Shown: positions 14,939-21,705 of the stretch, piece by piece | Numbering within the stretch: position 1 is the first letter of the stretch | Layout: each line of letters opens with the position of its first letter | NCBI GenBank assembly: GCA_019116405.1 | Contig: DXBS01000114.1 | Coordinates: 1 to 21,705, forward strand | DNA from: Candidatus Gallimonas intestinigallinarum | GTDB taxonomy: Bacteria; Bacillota_A; Clostridia; Christensenellales; Borkfalkiaceae | Length of the DNA: 21,705 nt | Direction of reading: 5' to 3' | Position numbers and translations under genes: made by a program | Notes under the pieces: model-generated | What the model was told of the DNA's origin: nothing | What the model saw: only the letters and a program-made list of their open reading frames with translations | Database searches by the model: none

Positions 14939-14984
14939 AGGCGCGCCCATGTCTGCATGCATGCAGACATGGGCGCGCCTTTTG
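14939..14984. terminator. 42-bp perfect palindrome, bidirectional terminator between convergent genes
   Basis: Bases 14939-14980 form a perfect palindrome with 21-base arms and no spacer, followed by T residues on the plus strand. It lies between ksgA (plus) and the PHP gene (minus), so it can end both transcripts. The stem is far longer than termination needs. Confidence 0.85.
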
Positions 14985-15047
14985 TGTATGGTGCGCATGA
15001 TGATTCGTTTATGCATGGCATCCGCGGGAGCGCCATAAAAGGGCGGC

Positions 15048-15869
15048 TTACAGCGGGACGAGGATCTCCCTGCCGCAGTCGGGTACGGTGATATGCGTAA
15101 ATCCGATTGTTTTCAGCGCCGCGCAGACGATGTCCCGCTTCGCGCAGATCTGCTCCACGCCGTGCGCGTCCGAGGCGAAGGACACCTTGCGCCCGCCGAG
15201 CGCGAAGTAGCGCGCCAAAATGTCCGTCCCCGGCAAAAAGTCGCCTGCCTGCCGCGCGGAGGAGTTGACCTCTAAAATTTTACCCCTTGCAATGATCGTG
15301 CGCAGGATGTCGTCCAGCAGTTCGGGGCACTCCTCGTAGCGCAGCGCCGTGGGGGCGGGGTAGGGCGCATTTCGTCCGACGTACCCGATATGCGCGACGA
15401 TATCGTAGGGATAGGGCGCGTCCAGGCTTGCGCGCACCCGCTCCAAATAGCGCGCGTACGCCTCGCGGCGCGTCTTGCCCGCGAAGTACTCGGCGTACCA
15501 CGGGTCAAAGCCGTCCACCGTGTGCACGCTGTTGACGACAAAGTCGGGGCGGAATGTTTCGATAATCGTGAGATAGCGATCGGTCGCACTCTGCGTGGGC
15601 GTGTAGCCGAACTCGCCGCCGACGAGCACGCGCATGCGGGGCGCATACTCCCGTTGCAGGGCGCGGGCGGCGGGGAAGTACGCCTCCGCGTCGATGAGCG
15701 GCACTTGCTTCCCCTCGGCGAGCACGCCGTCCGCTTCGTAGTCGTAGTCAAAGTGTTCGGAGACGCCGTAGTACGCCGCCCCCAGCTCCGCCGCGCGGGC
15801 GAGCATTTCGGGGAGCGGCGACCTGCCGTCCGCCGAAAATGTGCTGTGTGTGTGAATGTCCGTGATCAT
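15048..15869 (-). CDS. PHP-domain phosphatase, histidinol-phosphatase (HisJ) type
   Basis: This is a 273-residue PHP-domain metal-dependent phosphoesterase. It begins MITDIHTHSTFSADG, with His6 and His8 as metal ligands. It continues with the YYGVSEHFD block, VNSVHTVDG, VAHIGYVGR and the terminal SFASDAHGVEQI, an order typical of HisJ-like histidinol-phosphate phosphatases. No other his genes are nearby, so a different phosphate ester is possible. The ATG at 15869 is chosen because the protein begins with the metal motif; the longer upstream reading runs through a terminator. There is no well-placed SD, and a TATACT box ends six bases before the ATG, suggesting a leaderless message. Confidence 0.85.
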   Translation of the reverse strand: MITDIHTHSTFSADGRSPLPEMLARAAELGAAYYGVSEHFDYDYEADGVLAEGKQVPLIDAEAYFPAARALQREYAPRMRVLVGGEFGYTPTQSATDRYLTIIETFRPDFVVNSVHTVDGFDPWYAEYFAGKTRREAYARYLERVRASLDAPYPYDIVAHIGYVGRNAPYPAPTALRYEECPELLDDILRTIIARGKILEVNSSARQAGDFLPGTDILARYFALGGRKVSFASDAHGVEQICAKRDIVCAALKTIGFTHITVPDCGREILVPL

Positions 15870-15875
15870 GCCTTC

Positions 15876-15904
15876 AGTATAGCACGCGGGACGCGCAAAA
15901 GCAA
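15876..15904 (-). promoter_or_regulatory. Putative promoter for the PHP gene
   Basis: On the minus strand TTGCTT (15899-15904) and TATACT (15876-15881) are 17 bases apart. The -35 part coincides with the T tract of the upstream gene's terminator, so it is less certain than the -10 part. Confidence 0.55.
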
Positions 15905-15933
15905 GCGGAGGACGGAAATATTCCGTCCTCCGC
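15899..15933 (-). terminator. Intrinsic terminator downstream of the NlpC/P60 gene
   Basis: Thirteen-bp arms (15905-15917 with 15921-15933, loop of 3) are followed on the minus strand by TTGCTTTTG. It lies about 60 bases after the NlpC/P60 stop. Confidence 0.75.
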
Positions 15934-15993
15934 CGCCCCATCACATTTCCGTGCGGCTGCGCCCGCGGCGCGCGCCGCGTCAAAGAGTGAGCG

Positions 15994-16917
15994 TCAGAAA
16001 AATCTGCGCGCCGTCACAAAGTACGCCTTGCGCGTCGCGCTCATCTGCTCGATGACGGCATAGTCGCTCGCCGTGTGCAGGATATAGTTGTTGCCCAGAT
16101 ACAGCGCAACGTGCCCGATGCGCTCCACGCCCGTCTTGTTGTATCGCTGGGCGTTGGTGTAAAAGAGCAGGTCGCCGCGTTTGATATTGTTCCAGCTGAC
16201 GGCAACGCCCTGCTTGACCTGGGTGCGCGTCGTCACGTCCAGCAAGATCCCCGCGCCCTGATAGAAGATATACTGCATGAGCGAGGAGCAGTCGAACTTG
16301 GTCACGGTGAAGCCCTTGAGCATGTTGCCCTTGCCGTCGTGCAGACGCGTCGCGCCGTAGACGTAGGGCACGCCCAGGAGTTCTAATCCCTCTGCGATCA
16401 CGCGCTCCACCTGCTCGCTGCCCTTGTCGAGGTAAGCGATGGTCGTGTACGCGTCGCTCGCGCTGACATAGGCGGTCTTAGAGCGGTAGCGGGTCTCGTA
16501 CCAGTCGCCCGCCTTGCGTACGAAGTGCAGCATGTCGCCGCTGTTCACCGCGCCGAGCGAGGCGAATCCCGTTCCCGCGCCTGTTCTTACATTGAGGGAG
16601 TTGGCGCGCACATAGATATATTCTGCCCGCGTGGAGACGGCGGGGATGTCAGGTTCGGGTTCCGGTTCAGGCTCGGTGACGGGCATGTCCGGCTCCGCTT
16701 CTGGTTCGTCCGTCGGTTCGTCCGGCTCCGTTTCTTCCGCCGGCGCATCCAATTCGGGCGCGTCCGGGTCGCCAAGATCGGGCAGGACGGGAAGATCGTC
16801 TGCGGGCAGCTCCAGTGCGGGTTCGTCCGTTTGGACATCGCCGCATGCCGCCAAAAGAGGCGCTGTTCCCAGGAGAAGCGCAAGGGAACAAGCCGTCAAA
16901 GCAAAAAGTCTTTTCAT
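15994..16917 (-). CDS. SH3b and NlpC/P60 lipoprotein, probable peptidoglycan endopeptidase
   Basis: This is a 307-residue exported lipoprotein. The N-terminus (MKRLFALTACSLALLLG) is a signal peptide ending in a lipobox (LLAAC), so it is probably lipid-anchored. A Pro/Glu/Asp-rich linker follows, with repeated PEPEPE-like steps. Next comes a bacterial SH3 domain (YVRANSLNVRTGAGTGFASLG) and a C-terminal NlpC/P60 domain with catalytic Cys210 in FDCSSLMQY and His in RIGHVALYLG. Such enzymes cut the gamma-D-Glu to diamino-acid bond of stem peptides during wall remodelling. An SD-like GGAAGG precedes the ATG at 16917. It diverges from the hydrolase gene and has its own terminator. Confidence 0.92.
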   Translation of the reverse strand: MKRLFALTACSLALLLGTAPLLAACGDVQTDEPALELPADDLPVLPDLGDPDAPELDAPAEETEPDEPTDEPEAEPDMPVTEPEPEPEPDIPAVSTRAEYIYVRANSLNVRTGAGTGFASLGAVNSGDMLHFVRKAGDWYETRYRSKTAYVSASDAYTTIAYLDKGSEQVERVIAEGLELLGVPYVYGATRLHDGKGNMLKGFTVTKFDCSSLMQYIFYQGAGILLDVTTRTQVKQGVAVSWNNIKRGDLLFYTNAQRYNKTGVERIGHVALYLGNNYILHTASDYAVIEQMSATRKAYFVTARRFF

Positions 16918-16951
16918 GGGTTTACCTTCCTTTTGTGTTTCTCGTGGCATG

Positions 16952-16981
16952 ATCATATCAGAAAAATATACTGTCACGCAA
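16952..16981 (-). promoter_or_regulatory. Putative promoter for the NlpC/P60 gene
   Basis: On the minus strand TTGCGT (16976-16981), an 18-base spacer and TATGAT (16952-16957) give a start about 25-30 bases before the ATG. The match is moderate. Confidence 0.5.
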
Positions 16982-17028
16982 CAAAAGGGCGCAGGTGAGT
17001 TGCTGGAAGGCGCCCCAAAGACTGGAAG

Positions 17029-17057
17029 TTGACAGCGGCGCAGTTGTCTGCTATAAT
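17029..17057 (+). promoter_or_regulatory. Perfect-consensus sigma-A promoter for the alpha/beta hydrolase
   Basis: TTGACA (17029-17034), a 17-base spacer and TATAAT (17052-17057). A GGGGAGG SD follows in the leader. This is one of the two strongest promoters in the window. Confidence 0.93.
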
Positions 17058-17082
17058 TGTCATCAAAAGGGGAGGACGCAGC

Positions 17083-17976
17083 ATGCAGTTTACAAGCTTT
17101 GACGGCAAGAAGATCAGCCTCTATGTCTGGGACGAGGTCGCTTCGCCGCGCGGCGTGGTGCAGATCGTGCACGGCATGACCGAGCACGCCGCCCGTTACG
17201 AGGCGTTTGCAAAATTTCTCAATGCGCACGGCTATATCGTCGTGGCGGACGACCACCGCGGGCACGGCGGCACCGACCCCCAAACGCTCGGTTGGTGCAA
17301 AGGGGACATGTTTGCGGACACCGTGCGCGACGAGCTTGCGATCACGGAGTACGTTCAGAAGAAGTACGCGGGGCTTTCCTGCTTCGTGTTCGGGTTTTCC
17401 TACGGCTCCTTTCTGACGCAGCGCTATATCGCCGGCTGCGGGAACATTTCTGGCGCGGTCATCGCGGGCAGCAACTACAAAAAGGACTTCGAAGTCTACC
17501 TCGGCAGTGTCGTGGCATGGCTGGGCATTCATTTTTGCGGCGAGAAAAAGCCCGCCAGGCTCATCGAAAAACTCTCCTTCGGCGCGTACGCAAAGCACTT
17601 TGCGGACAGGGAGTGGCTCTCCGCAGACGCGGACAACAACGCCGCCTACCACGGCGACCCGCTGTGCGGGTTCACCTGCTCCTTCCGCTTCTATGCCGAC
17701 TTCTTCCGCGGGCTGCGCAGCCTGTACACCAAAAAGTACCGCGCCGGTCTGCAAAAGGACATGCCGCTGCTGCTCGCCTCGGGCGAACTCGACCCCGTGG
17801 GCGACATGGGCAGGGGCGTGAAGAAGCTGCACCGCTTCTATACGCAAAAGGCGGGCATGCGCAACGTGACGCTCAAGCTTTTCGCCGGTTCCCGCCACGA
17901 ATTTTTGAACGAGAAGGAAAACCGGGAGGAAAAATGGGGCGCCGTCCTCGCATTTTTTGACCAAAATTGCAGATAG
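17083..17976 (+). CDS. Alpha/beta hydrolase, monoacylglycerol-lipase (Hydrolase_4) type
   Basis: This is a 297-residue serine hydrolase of the monoacylglycerol lipase/lysophospholipase group. The oxyanion region is VQIVHGMTEHAARYE, followed by DDHRGHGGTD. The nucleophile elbow is GFSYGS with Ser106; the acid is Asp237 in GELDPVG, and the base is His272 in SRHEFLNE, so the catalytic triad is complete. There is no signal peptide, so it should act in the cytoplasm, perhaps on lipids or other esters. The ATG at 17083 has a strong SD (GGGGAGG). It is a single-gene unit with a consensus promoter and ends in a region with two hairpins. Substrate unknown. Confidence 0.9.
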   Translation: MQFTSFDGKKISLYVWDEVASPRGVVQIVHGMTEHAARYEAFAKFLNAHGYIVVADDHRGHGGTDPQTLGWCKGDMFADTVRDELAITEYVQKKYAGLSCFVFGFSYGSFLTQRYIAGCGNISGAVIAGSNYKKDFEVYLGSVVAWLGIHFCGEKKPARLIEKLSFGAYAKHFADREWLSADADNNAAYHGDPLCGFTCSFRFYADFFRGLRSLYTKKYRAGLQKDMPLLLASGELDPVGDMGRGVKKLHRFYTQKAGMRNVTLKLFAGSRHEFLNEKENREEKWGAVLAFFDQNCR

Positions 17977-17994
17977 GGGTCGCAAAACAAAAGG

Positions 17995-18027
17995 GGCGCC
18001 CGCCGCGCTGTTCGCGCGGCGGGCGCC
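17995..18027 (-). terminator. GC-rich terminator hairpin, minus-strand orientation
   Basis: Fourteen-bp GC arms (17995-18008 with 18014-18027, loop TGTTC). On the minus strand it is followed by CCTTTTGTTTTG, so it can end the SecB-like transcript. Confidence 0.75.
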
Positions 18028-18034
18028 ATACAAT

Positions 18035-18067
18035 AAAAAGCGGAGCGCTGCAGCGCTCCGCTTTTTT
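18035..18067. terminator. 32-bp perfect palindrome, bidirectional terminator
   Basis: Bases 18035-18066 are a perfect palindrome with 16-base arms: five A residues, a GC core and five T residues. It works in both directions for the convergent hydrolase and SecB-like genes. Confidence 0.9.
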
Positions 18068-18074
18068 CAAAAGA

Positions 18075-18524
18075 TCAGTTGACGACCTTGGGATCAAGGT
18101 TGAGGGTGTACTGCGAGCCGCCCCTGTCGTCGGGGAAGAGCGTCGCACCCGAGACGACGGGCAGCGTCAGAGGGTTGATGAGCGCGTCCGCCGTGAGGTT
18201 GGCAACCGCCGCACGGAGGAAGGGGAACATGGTCTCCGTCGCGTTGATCGCGAAGAATCTTCTGTCCTCGTCGGTATTCATGTTCTGCACTTCAAACACG
18301 CCCACGAAGCGCGCCAGCAGATTGAAGGGCTTGGGAGAATCTTCCGTGCTCTCGATCTTGCATTCGAGCATAACGATGTTGATCTTGGGATTCTCGTTCG
18401 CGTGACGGATCTGGCGCGAGAACATGGGTTTGATTTCAAATTTGGCATTGGGCGCCGCCTGAATGTGATTGACCTTAAAGGAGAGCTCTTCGGCGGTCAG
18501 CGCCTTCATGGAGTATTCGATCAT
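18075..18524 (-). CDS. SecB-like chaperone family protein
   Basis: This is a 149-residue cytoplasmic protein that resembles the SecB family. The clearest block is VGVFEVQNMNTDEDRRFFAINATETMFPFLRAAVANLTADALINPLTLP, matching the SecB pattern of a beta strand ending in F-x-V, then an acidic stretch, then a helix with FPxxR and a loop of Pro and Leu. SecB keeps exported proteins unfolded in Proteobacteria, while SecB-like proteins in Gram-positive bacteria are poorly characterised. The ATG at 18524 has the SD GAGGTGG six bases upstream; the GTG at 18533 is rejected because it would overlap that SD. It is a single-gene unit with a perfect promoter. No toxin-antitoxin partner is adjacent. Confidence 0.78.
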   Translation of the reverse strand: MIEYSMKALTAEELSFKVNHIQAAPNAKFEIKPMFSRQIRHANENPKINIVMLECKIESTEDSPKPFNLLARFVGVFEVQNMNTDEDRRFFAINATETMFPFLRAAVANLTADALINPLTLPVVSGATLFPDDRGGSQYTLNLDPKVVN

Positions 18525-18554
18525 AATTTCCACCTCTATTTGTCGTTTGCCGCC

Positions 18555-18583
18555 ATTATAGCATGGGAAGCATCAAATGTCAA
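18555..18583 (-). promoter_or_regulatory. Perfect-consensus, extended -10 promoter for the SecB-like gene
   Basis: On the minus strand TTGACA (18578-18583), a 17-base spacer ending in TGC, and TATAAT (18555-18560). This suggests strong constitutive expression. Confidence 0.93.
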
Positions 18584-18608
18584 CCGCCTTTTCGATCGCA
18601 CACAAAAA

Positions 18609-18948
18609 ATCGCCGTTTCAACACAAAATTCTCAGGAGATCGGCGCGGTGCGGCAAAACCTTGAGGATGCAGTCACGCGGCTGGAAGGACTGATCGGCGG
18701 AAATACGTCGGATGTCACCGCACTCGAGACGGCGCTTGAGGAAGTTACAGCGGCATACGCCGCGGCGGATGCGTTGCTCGAGGCGGATATCACCACGTTA
18801 CAGGAGCAGGATACGGCGCTCTCGGAGGGCATAACGGCGCTGCAGACAACGCTGGTGGCTGCGGATGACGCCATCTGGGATGCGATCGGGCAGTTGCAGT
18901 CCGACCTGGATGCGAGCGAACAGACGCTCAGCACCGTCATCATCGGGC
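18609..18948 (+). pseudogene. Remnant of a coiled-coil protein gene
   Basis: About 110 codons on the plus strand read as a regular coiled coil: Leu, Ile and Ala alternate with Asp, Glu, Gln and Thr, for example RQNLEDAVTRLEGLIGG and ALETALEEVTAAYAAADALL. The composition is nearly free of Lys and is rich in Ala, Thr and Asp, typical of long surface or tail-type proteins in gut Clostridia. A GTG at 18648 with AGGAG nine bases before it could serve as a start. However, the frame runs on into the antisense of the amidohydrolase gene and stops only at 19052, and the coiled-coil character ends near 18948. It is best read as a fragment whose remaining parts are lost. Confidence 0.6.
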
Positions 18949-18954
18949 GGCATG

Positions 18955-20445
18955 TCATTCCGCGGGAAAGACGCGCCCTCCTTTCATGTAGGTCTCCACG
19001 ACGCGCAGGTCCGGCAGGTCCTCGGCATTGCAGGCGAGCGGGTCGCGATTGAGGATGACAAAGTCGGCGCGCTGTCCCGCCGCGATGCGCCCGCGATCCC
19101 CAAAACCGTACTGGGCGGCGGCGTGTTCGGTGACGGCGCGCAGCGCATCCAATACGCTTATCTCCTGCCCTGCCAGCCGTTTGCCCGCCTTTGTTGTGCG
19201 CAGGACGGCGCAGGCGACCGCGTCCAGCGGGTCGGGTTCGCAGACGGGCGCGTCCTGGTGCAGCGTAAAGGGGATGCCGCGCACGAGCGCCGAACGCGTC
19301 GGCGAGATGCGCATGCCCCGTGCTCTGCCCAGATTTTGAAGGTGCGTGTCCCCGAATTCGCGCACATGCGCGACAAAAAAGGAGAGGATGACGCCCAGTC
19401 GCTTGATGCGCTCGAGCTGGTCGTCGCCCAAAATCTGCCCGTGGATGAGCACGGGTCGGCAGGCGGCGCGCGCCGCAGGAGACAGGGTTTCCAGTGCGTT
19501 TATAAACAGTTCCGCCGCCCCGTCGCCGTTGCAGTGGGCGAGCAGCTGCGTCCCGCGGCCTGCGGCAAATCGGCAAGATTCGAGCACTTCGGCGGCGGAC
19601 ATGCTCTGCATGCCTGTTCCTCCGCCCTCGTAGGGCGCGCGCAGGAGCGCCGTTTTCTGCTGGGGCGAGCCGTCCAGAAAGATCTTGACGCCGCCCACGC
19701 GGAATGTGCCGCGCAGATCGTTTGTGCCGTCTTTGCCCCCGCGCGCGCCCGCTTCCCGTTCTGTCGGGCGGAAGCGGGCGCGCGCGTCGTCATAGTCCGC
19801 GGGCGATGGATAGGCGACGACGTCAATGCGGAGTGTGGGCAGGAGCGTATCGTAGAGCGGGAACATTTCGCGCGTCAAAATGCCCTCCTGCGCCGTCGTC
19901 ACGCCGTAGGAAAAATAGCGCGCCTGCGCTCTTGCAAACGCAGATTTGAGCGTTTCTCCCTCGGGCAGCGGCACGCGGCGGGTCGCGGCGAGGTACTCCG
20001 TTTCCTCGAGTACCGCGTTCTCGCCCAGCCCTAAAAGGCGGCGCGCCGCCCCGTTGAACAGTCCCGCGTGTCCCGAGCGCAGCTGAATGTGCAGCGGGCG
20101 CAGGCAAGTCTCCAGCGGCGCGGAATCGGGCAGCGTCCGGGCGTTTCTGATCGTGACGAGGTCCAGCTCTCCCATGCCGTTCTCGCGCGCAAACCGCTCG
20201 GCGCAGGCGATAAAGTCCTGTGCGGTCGCGGCGCTTGTTCCGTCCGCCTGCGTCAGGGAGAGCGCGTAGGCCAAGAGGTGGGAGTGCGCGTCGCAAAAGG
20301 CGGGCAGCACCGCCGCGCCGCCCAGGTCGATCGTTTCGTCATAGGGCCCCTCTGCGGGGGCGAACTTCCCGCCTTCGACGCAGAATTCTTTTTCGTCCTG
20401 TCCGCCCGCAAGGGGAAGTGAGCAGTTTTTGTACAGTGTTTTCAT
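18955..20445 (-). CDS. Amidohydrolase family protein, YtcJ-like (Amidohydro_3)
   Basis: This is a 496-residue metal-dependent amidohydrolase of the YtcJ-like Amidohydro_3 group. It has the beta-sandwich N-terminus, then PAFCDAHSH with the HxH metal ligands. A VGGVKIFLDGSP block carries the Lys expected to be carbamylated or near the metal. LLAHCNGDGA and VLIHGQ supply further His ligands, and FTLHQDAPVCEPDPL carries the conserved Asp. The closing segment GRIAAGQRADFVILNRDPL is also family-typical. The ATG at 20445 is chosen because the upstream reading is an intergenic region with a 12-bp hairpin. Substrates in this group are mostly unknown. It diverges from ppdK. Confidence 0.88.
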   Translation of the reverse strand: MKTLYKNCSLPLAGGQDEKEFCVEGGKFAPAEGPYDETIDLGGAAVLPAFCDAHSHLLAYALSLTQADGTSAATAQDFIACAERFARENGMGELDLVTIRNARTLPDSAPLETCLRPLHIQLRSGHAGLFNGAARRLLGLGENAVLEETEYLAATRRVPLPEGETLKSAFARAQARYFSYGVTTAQEGILTREMFPLYDTLLPTLRIDVVAYPSPADYDDARARFRPTEREAGARGGKDGTNDLRGTFRVGGVKIFLDGSPQQKTALLRAPYEGGGTGMQSMSAAEVLESCRFAAGRGTQLLAHCNGDGAAELFINALETLSPAARAACRPVLIHGQILGDDQLERIKRLGVILSFFVAHVREFGDTHLQNLGRARGMRISPTRSALVRGIPFTLHQDAPVCEPDPLDAVACAVLRTTKAGKRLAGQEISVLDALRAVTEHAAAQYGFGDRGRIAAGQRADFVILNRDPLACNAEDLPDLRVVETYMKGGRVFPAE

Positions 20446-20457
20446 GTCCCAAGTATT

Positions 20458-20491
20458 GCCCGCGGCGCGGGGAACAAAACGCGCCGCGGGC
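20458..20491. repeat. 12-bp inverted repeat in the amidohydrolase/ppdK divergent region
   Basis: Arms at 20458-20469 and 20480-20491 (GC only) enclose a 10-base loop. It ends 13 bases before the amidohydrolase start on the minus strand and could form in its leader. No T run follows on either strand, so it is not a simple terminator. Confidence 0.6.
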
Positions 20492-20551
20492 GAAGCGACA
20501 AGAAAACCTGTAAAAACTTTGCAAAAGGGTGTAAAATTTTTCGCGAAAGGC

Positions 20552-20580
20552 TTGAAATTTATTTGGAAATGTTGTACAAT
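20552..20580 (+). promoter_or_regulatory. Sigma-A type promoter for ppdK
   Basis: TTGAAA (20552-20557), a 17-base spacer and TACAAT (20575-20580). The leader of about 35 bases has a strong SD (AGGAGGA, 20608-20614). Confidence 0.85.
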
Positions 20581-20622
20581 AATTTCCGGCAAACATGAAA
20601 ATTATCAGGAGGAAAAGCATTC

Positions 20623-21705
20623 ATGGCAAAAAAGTATTGTTACCTGTTCACGGAAGGTAATGCACAGATGCGTGAGCTGCTCGGCGGCAAGGGCGCAAAC
20701 CTCGCGGAAATGACCAACATCGGTCTGCCCGTGCCTCAGGGTTTCACGATCTCCACGGAAGCCTGCACGCAGTACTACGAGGACGGCAGGCAGATCAATC
20801 CCGAGATCCAGGCAGAGATCATGCAGTACATCGAGAAGATGGAGCAGGTCTGCGGCAAGAAGTTCGGCGATAAGGAAAATCCCCTGCTCGTCTCCGTCCG
20901 CTCGGGCGCGCGCGCTTCCATGCCCGGCATGATGGACACGATCCTTAACCTTGGTCTCAACGAGGAAGTCGTGGAGACGCTTGCGAAGAAGTCCGGGAAT
21001 CCCCGCTGGGCATATGACTGCTACAGAAGATTCATTCAGATGTTCTCCGACGTCGTCATGGAAGTGGGCAAGAAGTATTTCGAAAAGCTCATCGACGAGA
21101 TGAAGGAGAAGAAGGGCGTTACGCAGGACGTCGAGCTGACGGCGGACGACCTCAAGAAGCTTGCCGAACAGTTCAAGGCAGAGTACAAGAAGCAGCTCGG
21201 GAAGGACTTCCCCTCCGATCCCAAGGAGCAGCTTTTCGAGGCGATCAAGGCAGTCTTCCGTTCGTGGGACAACCCTCGTGCGAACATTTATCGTATGGAC
21301 CACGACATCCCTTACAGCTGGGGTACTGCGGTCAACGTGCAGATGATGGCGTTCGGTAACATGGGCGACAACTGCGGTACGGGCGTTGCGTTCACGCGTA
21401 ACCCTGCAACGGGTGAAAAGGGCCTCATGGGCGAGTTCCTCACGAACGCACAGGGCGAGGATGTCGTCGCGGGTGTCCGTACGCCTATGCCCATTGCCAA
21501 GATGGCAGAGATCTTCCCCAAGGTCTATGAGCAGTTCCAGGAAGTCTGCAAGATCCTTGAAAATCACTACCGCGATATGCAGGATATGGAGTTCACCGTC
21601 GAGAACGAGAAGCTCTATATGTTGCAGACGCGTAACGGCAAGCGCACGGCTGCGGCGGCGATCAAGATCGCGTGCGACCTCATCGACGAGGGCATGATCA
21701 CCGAG
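20623..21705 (+). CDS. ppdK: Pyruvate, phosphate dikinase, N-terminal part (runs off the window)
   Basis: PPDK interconverts pyruvate, ATP and phosphate with PEP, AMP and pyrophosphate, and is common in anaerobes with pyrophosphate-linked glycolysis. The first 361 residues are present. They start with CYLFTEGNAQMRELLGGKGANLAEM and the glycine-rich LPVPQGFTISTEAC. The nucleotide-binding region follows with SVRSGARASMPGMMDTILNLGLN and GNMGDNCGTGVAFTRNPATG, then GEFLTNAQGEDVVAGVRTP. The frame stays open to the last base, so the phosphohistidine and PEP-binding domains lie beyond it. The ATG at 20623 has a strong SD (AGGAGGA) 8 bases upstream. Codon use in this gene includes more A/T-ending codons than its neighbours, as expected for high expression. 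Confidence 0.97.
   Translation, partial: MAKKYCYLFTEGNAQMRELLGGKGANLAEMTNIGLPVPQGFTISTEACTQYYEDGRQINPEIQAEIMQYIEKMEQVCGKKFGDKENPLLVSVRSGARASMPGMMDTILNLGLNEEVVETLAKKSGNPRWAYDCYRRFIQMFSDVVMEVGKKYFEKLIDEMKEKKGVTQDVELTADDLKKLAEQFKAEYKKQLGKDFPSDPKEQLFEAIKAVFRSWDNPRANIYRMDHDIPYSWGTAVNVQMMAFGNMGDNCGTGVAFTRNPATGEKGLMGEFLTNAQGEDVVAGVRTPMPIAKMAEIFPKVYEQFQEVCKILENHYRDMQDMEFTVENEKLYMLQTRNGKRTAAAAIKIACDLIDEGMITE

Noticed and set aside
16918..18033. Upstream extension of the NlpC/P60 frame on the minus strand
   Set aside because: It is antisense to the alpha/beta hydrolase; the lipoprotein signal peptide at 16917 marks the true start.
17967..18608. Long open plus-strand frame leading into the coiled-coil fragment
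   Set aside because: It is the antisense of the SecB-like gene and its promoter and crosses two terminators; only the part after about 18609 has real protein character.

Overview
The window looks like chromosomal core DNA from a GC-rich, anaerobic, probably spore-forming member of the Clostridia (Bacillota). This rests on spmA/spmB, a two-cluster ferredoxin, pyruvate phosphate dikinase and a gene order matching a classic Bacillota cluster. No phage, transposon, CRISPR array, tRNA or rRNA was seen.

The backbone follows the Bacillus subtilis yaaO-holB-yaaT(ricT)-yabB(trmN6)-yabC(rsmI)-metS-yabD(tatD)-ksgA order, with losses and insertions. No tmk, yaaQ, yaaR, yabA, abrB, yabE or rnmV lies between the retained genes. 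Inserted are a ferredoxin, an O-antigen-ligase-like membrane protein, the spmAB pair on the minus strand, an N-acetyltransferase behind a leader peptide and terminator, and a TatD-associated radical SAM protein.

Layout: 3-470 is the lysS 3' end. At 522-4705 lie an unknown membrane protein, a YaaO-like PLP enzyme, holB and ricT, tightly packed or overlapping. At 4798-6514 lie ferredoxin, trmN6 and rsmI. At 6629-8095 lies the O-antigen-ligase-like protein. At 8096-8430 is an AT-rich gap with hairpins and a candidate small RNA. At 8431-9482 are spmB and spmA (minus), with a sigma-E-like promoter. At 9525-10266 is the attenuated acetyltransferase unit. At 10642-13992 is metG-tatD-radical SAM, then ksgA at 14096-14935. 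At 15048-16917 (minus) are a PHP phosphatase and an NlpC/P60 lipoprotein. At 17083-17976 is an alpha/beta hydrolase, then a SecB-like protein (minus), a coiled-coil gene remnant, an amidohydrolase (minus) and the 5' part of ppdK (plus, cut by the window end).

Most core genes serve translation and replication: lysyl- and methionyl-tRNA synthetases, tRNA and 16S rRNA methyltransferases, the clamp-loader delta' subunit and RicT. The most interesting signals are regulatory. (1) A 20-codon leader peptide ending in Lys-Arg-Met-Arg is followed by an intrinsic terminator directly ahead of the acetyltransferase SD, suggesting ribosome-mediated attenuation. (2) Several -10 boxes lie only 5-6 nt before start codons, predicting leaderless mRNAs. 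(3) A sigma-E-like promoter precedes spmA. (4) Very long perfect palindromes lie between convergent genes. (5) A candidate ~107-nt small RNA lies downstream of spmB.
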